Assembly (NCBI GenBank): GCA_045599645.1
Contig: JAZRWI010000070.1
Span: 62,001 to 126,000 of the forward strand
Direction of reading: 5' to 3'
Source: RUG334 sp045599645
Lineage (GTDB): Bacteria; Muiribacteriota; Ozemobacteria; Ozemobacterales; Ozemobacteraceae
Length of the DNA: 64,000 bases
Made by a program: the position numbers and the translations under genes. Below are positions 59,155 to 64,000 of the stretch, one piece after another; positions within the stretch are counted from its first letter, which is position 1; every line of letters starts with the position of its first letter. The notes beneath the pieces were generated by a model, which saw only the letters and a list, made by a program, of their open reading frames with translations, did not search any database and was not told the origin of the DNA.

Positions 59155-61473
59155 ATGGTTAATTGTCCGGGCTGTGGAGCAGAAAATTCTGATGATGCTC
59201 TGAATTGTGTGGCTTGTAATCGCACTCTCATGGTAACCTGCCCTGTTTGTGGGCGCAATAATGTTGTTCCTGCAACAACCTGTGCTCAATGTGGAAGAAT
59301 ATTAGATGATACTGTGGATCCAATGCTTATTGATAAAAGTATTGGTGACCCTGTATCAGATATGTATTCACCTTTAAATAGGCATCATTCGGAAAAGCCT
59401 CCTAGAAAAGCTATTATAATGCTTGTTCTAGGCCTTTTTGTTTTTGCTTTTATTTATTTAAGTAAAATTTGTGAAGGGCACCCTTTATTGCTGCTAGTTG
59501 GTGGCCTGATAAGTGGTGTTGTAGCTCTCGCTGGTTTAATAGAGCTTACTTTCTGGTTTATAGACGATAAAGGTCTTGGTGATAGCAGCTTCAAGCAGGA
59601 AAAGCTGGTTAACGATTTCCCTGAAATAGAAGCATCTGACGTTGCAAGCCCGGTAGCCTCACTCGAAGAAACCGATAAGGATATTGCCAATTCAACAAAA
59701 GCCTCTGGTAAGCTTACAGGCATGGATATGGGCACTCCTATTGAGCTTGCTCCTGAAGTAGTTGTTAAATCAGCGTCTTCAGATAAGCATTACGATACAC
59801 TTGCTGAATTCCTTGAAGACGGCGTTAATAGTGAAATAGAAGAAATCAAAGAAAAGCTTGCAAAAACTCCGGATAATTATGCTTTGCTGCTTCGTCTGGC
59901 CCAGTTATACGAAGAACGCGGAGAGGTTGATAATGCTATTGCAAATCTTGAAAACTGTGTAAAGCATAACCCTGATTCTGCAGAAATATATCTTTATTAC
60001 GGAACTCTTCTTCGTCAGAAAGGCCTGCTGGATGATGCTCAGATAGCTTTTGAAAAGGCATTGAGCAAAAACAAGTTTATGTCCAAGGCTTTTTATCAGC
60101 TTGGTTTGCTGGAAAAAACAAGAGGCAACCTGGAACAGTCCAAGCTTCTTATGCAGAAATCAATTCAGCTTTCTCCAGATGACCCTTATTCTCACTACCA
60201 GCTTGGTATGACCTATCAGGAGCTTGGAAATACTGAACTGGCTATTCTTGAAGTTAAACGTGCCACTGTTCTGCATCCTACAGATTCTTACGGTCACAGC
60301 CGTCTTGGACAATTCTACCAGAAGCTTAACAAGTATGATCAAGCAATTACATCATATTCAAGAGCGCTAGGTTTGAAGCCAAAGGATTCATTTGTTCTTG
60401 AAAAACTGGCCGAAGTTCTTGCTGCAAAGGGCGAACATGAAAGAGCAATAGATATATTCCAGGAAGCTTTATCAACTCAGTTCCATCAGCAGCCTAGCAC
60501 TATGCTTTCTCTGGCTAAATCTCTAAAAGCTCTTGAAAGATGGAATGATTTGTATGATATTTCCCGCGAAATACTTAGATTTGATGAACACAATTATGAA
60601 GCAGCTTTCCTGATGTCTTATGCTACAAAGAAACAGGGTAAGATTCCTGAAGCTATCAATCTTTTTGAAGCTCTTGTCCAGAATACCAATGCCAGCTACG
60701 AAGCCTGGAACGAATTAGGCAAATTATATCAGTCTGCCGGTATGCCTGATAAGGCAATAGCAGCTTTTACCAAGGCTGCAATAGGTTCTCCTGACCAGGC
60801 GGGTATATGGAATACAATAGGTATTTTGCTTTCTAACCAGAAGCTTTATGTTGATGCCCTGAAGGCCTTAAAAAAGGCTGCCAGCTATGATTATACCAAT
60901 CAAAGCATTGCTGAAAACCTTAAAATGGTTCAGAAGAAGGTTGATACTGACGCTGCAAGGATTATTGAACAGCGCAAACGCAAAATAGAAGAATCTCCAG
61001 ATGATATTGATGCTTATCTTGAAATGGGTAAAGCATATGAATCTGTTGATATGACTCAGGAAGCTTTAATGGCTTACCAGAGGGTTTTAGCTATTAATCC
61101 CAAGTTTGTGCCTGGCTTAATGGTTTATGCCGAACTTCTTCGCAAGCTAGGCAGATTGAAGATGGCCATGAGATGCTATCGTGAAATAATCAAGCTGGAA
61201 CCAAATAATCTTGATGCTCACTTATTCATGATTAATGCTAATTTGAACCTTGGTTTTATTAATGAAGCCAATAAGCATGCTACAATAGCAGAAAAGCTTT
61301 CCAAGGAAGATGATATGCGAGTTCATTTCCTGCTTGGTAAGATTTGTTTTGCTAAGGGCTTAGCTCCAAGAGCTCTTAAGGAATTTACTAAGGTAACTGA
61401 TTCTACTGGTGACCCAGAGCTTATCAGCTGGGCCGAATTAATGCGTAAAAGATTGTTGAGAACTAATAAGTGA
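59155..61473 (+). CDS. Double zinc-ribbon membrane protein with large TPR domain
   Basis: A 772-residue protein. The N terminus carries two zinc ribbons (CPGC...CVAC, residues 4-22, and CPVC...CAQC, about 29-48). Two membrane segments follow (about 85-103 and 108-137). From about 215 to the end there are at least ten TPR units (ALLLRLAQLYEERGEVDNAIANLENCVKHNPDS and repeats). Such proteins are scaffolds; the cytoplasmic ribbons and the position of the TPR part relative to the membrane cannot be settled from sequence. The stop overlaps the start of the next gene by one base (TGATG), so translation is coupled. Confidence 0.75.
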   Translation: MVNCPGCGAENSDDALNCVACNRTLMVTCPVCGRNNVVPATTCAQCGRILDDTVDPMLIDKSIGDPVSDMYSPLNRHHSEKPPRKAIIMLVLGLFVFAFIYLSKICEGHPLLLLVGGLISGVVALAGLIELTFWFIDDKGLGDSSFKQEKLVNDFPEIEASDVASPVASLEETDKDIANSTKASGKLTGMDMGTPIELAPEVVVKSASSDKHYDTLAEFLEDGVNSEIEEIKEKLAKTPDNYALLLRLAQLYEERGEVDNAIANLENCVKHNPDSAEIYLYYGTLLRQKGLLDDAQIAFEKALSKNKFMSKAFYQLGLLEKTRGNLEQSKLLMQKSIQLSPDDPYSHYQLGMTYQELGNTELAILEVKRATVLHPTDSYGHSRLGQFYQKLNKYDQAITSYSRALGLKPKDSFVLEKLAEVLAAKGEHERAIDIFQEALSTQFHQQPSTMLSLAKSLKALERWNDLYDISREILRFDEHNYEAAFLMSYATKKQGKIPEAINLFEALVQNTNASYEAWNELGKLYQSAGMPDKAIAAFTKAAIGSPDQAGIWNTIGILLSNQKLYVDALKALKKAASYDYTNQSIAENLKMVQKKVDTDAARIIEQRKRKIEESPDDIDAYLEMGKAYESVDMTQEALMAYQRVLAINPKFVPGLMVYAELLRKLGRLKMAMRCYREIIKLEPNNLDAHLFMINANLNLGFINEANKHATIAEKLSKEDDMRVHFLLGKICFAKGLAPRALKEFTKVTDSTGDPELISWAELMRKRLLRTNK

Positions 61474-62612
61474 TGAAAAAATCTGCTGTATTAATGCTAT
61501 TATTGGCAACGGCTGTGCCTGTTTTTTCTCAGTATTTTGAAACTCCTCAGTCTGAAGTTACTGTCAGGGATTTGCTGGAAAATTCTAAGAAGGCACCGAA
61601 GTCTGATACCTATTATCTTATGGCACTTGCTGCTGCAAGAAAGAATGACCTTGAAAATGCCAATAAAGCTATTGCCACAGGTTTAAATATAAATCCACGC
61701 AATACTAGAATCCTTAATCTTAAGGCTGCTCTTCTGGCAAGACAGGGGCGTCTGGCTCAGGCTAGACAGATTTTTCTAAGTGTTTTGCAGATGGATCCCA
61801 ATGATGAATATGCAAATAAATGCTTGAGTTCTATTGAAGGAGCTATGCAACCAAAGCGTAACCAGATTACTACAATGGTTAATACAAAGAGCTATAATGC
61901 AAAATCTGGTAGTGATGCTCCTATTTCTCCTGTAGAGCAAAAACCTGTTTCCACAGAAAAGGTTCTGACTGCCAGCTACTTTGAAGAATTGAAGCATAAG
62001 CAGGAATGTGCTCATGGCATGTCACTTGCCCAGATTGCTCAGGACAAGCTTATTGCCAGAAATCCTAAGGAAAAAGTAGGCTTTTCTTTGACAGATCTTG
62101 TTAAGGAAGGCTTGCTGACTTCATCTCCTGTTTGTCCTAAGGGCGGTATTTATTCCTGGAAAAATAATGAAGTCTGTTGTTCTAAGCACGGTGGCTTTTC
62201 TGCTTTAGACGCAGAAGTTACAAGCGTTTTCAAGGAATATAATACTGGGCTTCGGGCAAAGCTTAGCAGAAACTATCTTGATGCTTTAAAGGCTTTTGAA
62301 CAGGTAGTAATTCTGTATCCTCTCTGGGCTGAAGCGCATTATCAGCTAGCTGACACCCTTTTCAGACTAGGTGAAACAGACCCGGCTTTGAACTCTTTGA
62401 GAACATGTCTTAAGCATGACCCGGATAATCTTGATGCTCAGCTTCTTATGGCAAATCTGTATTTCAAGAAAGGCCAGAAGCAGGCTGCTCTTACAATATT
62501 AGACCGTATTAGCAATCAGCATTCCGGCACAGTCTATGGTTTATCAGCTAGAAGTGTTGCAAAATCTATCAGAAGTGGCAGAAACTATTATCAGATTTTC
62601 CCACCGAATTAA
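61473..62612 (+). CDS. Secreted TPR protein with internal Cys-rich segment
   Basis: A 379-residue exported protein. Signal peptide at residues 3-20 (KSAVLMLLLATAVPVFSQ). Two TPR blocks (about 40-120 and 265-345) flank a segment with KHKQECAHGMSLAQIAQDKLIARNP...VCPKGGIYSW...VCCSKHGG. This resembles the short CPxGGxY...CxxHG zinc-like or pseudopilin-tail motif often seen in prepilin-like or secreted proteins of anaerobes. The start is the ATG inside TGATG at 61473. Co-transcribed with the preceding gene and nadK. Confidence 0.7.
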   Translation: MKKSAVLMLLLATAVPVFSQYFETPQSEVTVRDLLENSKKAPKSDTYYLMALAAARKNDLENANKAIATGLNINPRNTRILNLKAALLARQGRLAQARQIFLSVLQMDPNDEYANKCLSSIEGAMQPKRNQITTMVNTKSYNAKSGSDAPISPVEQKPVSTEKVLTASYFEELKHKQECAHGMSLAQIAQDKLIARNPKEKVGFSLTDLVKEGLLTSSPVCPKGGIYSWKNNEVCCSKHGGFSALDAEVTSVFKEYNTGLRAKLSRNYLDALKAFEQVVILYPLWAEAHYQLADTLFRLGETDPALNSLRTCLKHDPDNLDAQLLMANLYFKKGQKQAALTILDRISNQHSGTVYGLSARSVAKSIRSGRNYYQIFPPN

Positions 62613-62614
62613 GT

Positions 62615-63490
62615 ATGAAAAATAGCAACAAAAAGACTATCAGCAATATTGCATTTGTCTGTCATCCTGCGAAGGAGTCACTTCCTCCACTGGTTCAGTC
62701 TATGTTGAAATGGACAGTAAAGAACCATATTACAGCCAGATTGTCACCTACTATGGCAAAGCTTGTTGGAATGCCAGAGCTTGAATTTGATGACGATTTT
62801 TTGCGCAACAAGGCTGAGATGTTTGTTGTGCTTGGTGGTGACGGAACCATTCTCACTGTTGCCAGAGATTATTCCCAATATAATTTGCCTATTGCTGGCA
62901 TAAACCTTGGTCATCTTGGTTTTATGACTCTGGAAGAGCCCAATAACGGCTTATATGCTTTAAAACAGCTATTGGCCGGAAACTATAATATTGAAACCAG
63001 ATCTATGCTAAGGGCTACTGTTTATCGAAATAACGAGAAGATATATTCTGATATAGCCTTAAATGATGTGGTTATTCAGAAGGCACCAATGCTTCGCATT
63101 ATAAAAATTAATGTTTCTATTTCAGGAAGCTTTATTAATACTTATGAAGGTGATGGAATAATCGTTTCTACGCCAACAGGTTCTACTGCTTATTCTCTTT
63201 CTGCTGGTGGTCCTATTGTTCCGCCATGGGTTCAGGTTATGGTGGTATGCCCGTTAAATAGCCATACTCTTAGTGCAAGACCAGTTGTTGTTGCTGATGA
63301 TGAATTGTTGAGCTGCAGAATAGGATGTGTTCACTCCAACGTTGAAATAGTATTGGATGGTCACAGCAATTTTAAGCTTCAGAACAATGATATCGTTGAA
63401 ATAATCACTGCTGATGAGACAGCTCAGATTGTTGCATTTAAGGAAAGAGACTTTTTCAATGTTTTAAGAAAGAAAATGAATTGGGGCTAA
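62615..63490 (+). CDS. nadK: NAD kinase
   Basis: Phosphorylates NAD to NADP. The 291-residue length is normal. Diagnostic motifs are GGDG (74-77) in VVLGGDGTIL, the NLGHLGFMT block, NDVVIQK, and the Gly-rich TPTGSTAYSLSAGGPIV. The start lies two bases after the previous stop, so translation is probably coupled to it. Ends in a bidirectional terminator. Confidence 0.95.
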   Translation: MKNSNKKTISNIAFVCHPAKESLPPLVQSMLKWTVKNHITARLSPTMAKLVGMPELEFDDDFLRNKAEMFVVLGGDGTILTVARDYSQYNLPIAGINLGHLGFMTLEEPNNGLYALKQLLAGNYNIETRSMLRATVYRNNEKIYSDIALNDVVIQKAPMLRIIKINVSISGSFINTYEGDGIIVSTPTGSTAYSLSAGGPIVPPWVQVMVVCPLNSHTLSARPVVVADDELLSCRIGCVHSNVEIVLDGHSNFKLQNNDIVEIITADETAQIVAFKERDFFNVLRKKMNWG

Positions 63491-63529
63491 AATAATAAAA
63501 GGCGCAGAATATGCGCCTTTTATTATTTT
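63489..63529 (+). terminator. Bidirectional terminator between nadK and the Nif3-like gene
   Basis: AAAATAATAAAAGGCGCA (63489-63506) pairs with TGCGCCTTTTATTATTTT (63512-63529), loop GAATA. It serves the two convergent genes. Confidence 0.85.
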
Positions 63530-63537
63530 AGATTCTT

Positions 63538-64000
63538 TTATAAACCTGTTGGAAGATCAATGAATTCATAAGGCAGGTCAAAGGTTTTCGCGATAAGTTC
63601 ACCAACAGCATTTGCACCAAAGGTTTCTGTTGCATAATGACCTGCAGAAATCAGATGGATTTCTCTGTCGCGATACTGAGCAACGCCCTGATGCTGTATT
63701 TCACCGGTCAGAATAACATCCACATCTCCCCTGTAAACTGCTGAATCAGTAATAGAATTCCAGCCGCCACCAGATACTATGCCTATGGTCTGAACCATCT
63801 TTTTGCCGAAATCCAGATGGGTATTAATTTTGGCTACATTCTTTTCTATTCTTGCTTTTAATTCGTCTATGGAAACAGGTTCTTCAAGTTTGCCGATAAA
63901 GCCTACCGGATTCCCTTTGCACATTCCAAAGGGAGCAACCTTTTCTGCTTTGATGAGCTTAGCTATTATTGCATTGTTACCAACTTCTGGATGAGCATCT
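63538..64000 (-). CDS. Nif3-like (NGG1p-interacting factor 3) dinuclear metal protein, partial
   Basis: The frame is open from the window edge at 64000 to the stop at 63538, giving the C-terminal 153 residues. The real start lies outside the window. Recognisable Nif3/YbgI motifs: AHPEVGNNAIIAKL near the edge, GIVSGGGW, and the metal-ligand segment DVILTGEIQHQ...LISAGHYATETFG. These proteins are hexameric with a two-metal site and are annotated as GTP cyclohydrolase I type 2-like; the physiological reaction is uncertain. Confidence 0.88.
   Translation of the reverse strand, partial: DAHPEVGNNAIIAKLIKAEKVAPFGMCKGNPVGFIGKLEEPVSIDELKARIEKNVAKINTHLDFGKKMVQTIGIVSGGGWNSITDSAVYRGDVDVILTGEIQHQGVAQYRDREIHLISAGHYATETFGANAVGELIAKTFDLPYEFIDLPTGL

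Noticed and set aside
63803..63994. Plus-strand ORF at the window end
   Set aside because: Antisense shadow of the well-supported Nif3-like gene.

Overview
The window comes from a moderately AT-rich, diderm, anaerobe-type bacterium. The outer membrane is inferred from a PilQ/GspD-type secretin, a Wza-like polysaccharide export protein and lipoproteins. Gene content (TrmFO, MutS2, an operon of DUF6754-like membrane proteins with a GlmL-like ATPase, and many GspG-like prepilins) and dense intergenic repeats would fit a lineage such as Riflebacteria or a neighbouring candidate phylum. This placement is inference from gene content, not a phylogeny. I found no rRNA, tRNA or CRISPR locus.

Layout. 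1-10 kb: trmFO, a repeat island, a giant secreted multi-domain lipoprotein (minus strand), an EF-G-type GTPase (minus), and a small excisionase-like HTH gene followed by an unreported 57-residue ORF. 10-21 kb: a Slt70-like lytic transglycosylase, a secreted TPR protein, glmS, mutS2 and rpoN (sigma-54), separated by repeat islands. 21-40 kb: a surface/pilus region with a Wza-like exporter, a GspF/PilC platform protein, a PilQ-like secretin, nine GspG-like prepilins in several transcription units, and a Wzy/PglL-type O-antigen ligase with a TPR tail. A DUF4143 ATPase gene, bracketed by identical 40-bp hairpin repeats, interrupts the prepilin array at 33.6-34.9 kb. 40-44 kb: an oligopeptide ABC transporter (binding lipoprotein and two ATPases, no permeases in view). 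44.8-53.3 kb: a compact operon of a DUF6754-like protein, three membrane proteins, a small protein, a GlmL/MutL-like ASKHA ATPase, a barrel-sandwich protein and a Wzz-like protein. 53-64 kb: a solitary TaqI-type adenine methyltransferase, an FmdB zinc-ribbon protein, a GT4 glycosyltransferase, a HIT hydrolase, a secreted/membrane/TPR gene cluster, nadK, and a partial Nif3-like gene.

How it fits together. The 21-40 kb block looks like a type IV pilus or pseudopilus system whose ATPase and prepilin peptidase lie elsewhere. Three prepilin transcription units are preceded by GG-N10-GC elements matching the sigma-54 -24/-12 promoter, and rpoN itself lies about 6-7 kb upstream. All nine prepilins are longer than a normal GspG: after the DPWG/calcium-loop core they carry a second, dockerin-like calcium loop and a beta-rich extension.

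Repeats are the second theme. (a) At least eight copies of a ~148-bp MITE with AGAGGCTGTC-type ends are inserted into the loop of an older C-rich/G-rich hairpin repeat. (b) Several unrelated tandem arrays share a strict 7-bp period, and some are joined through a conserved ~55-bp core. (c) There is a 9-bp array plus several dispersed families. These arrays typically begin right at or just after stop codons, and one supplies the last codons of oppD.
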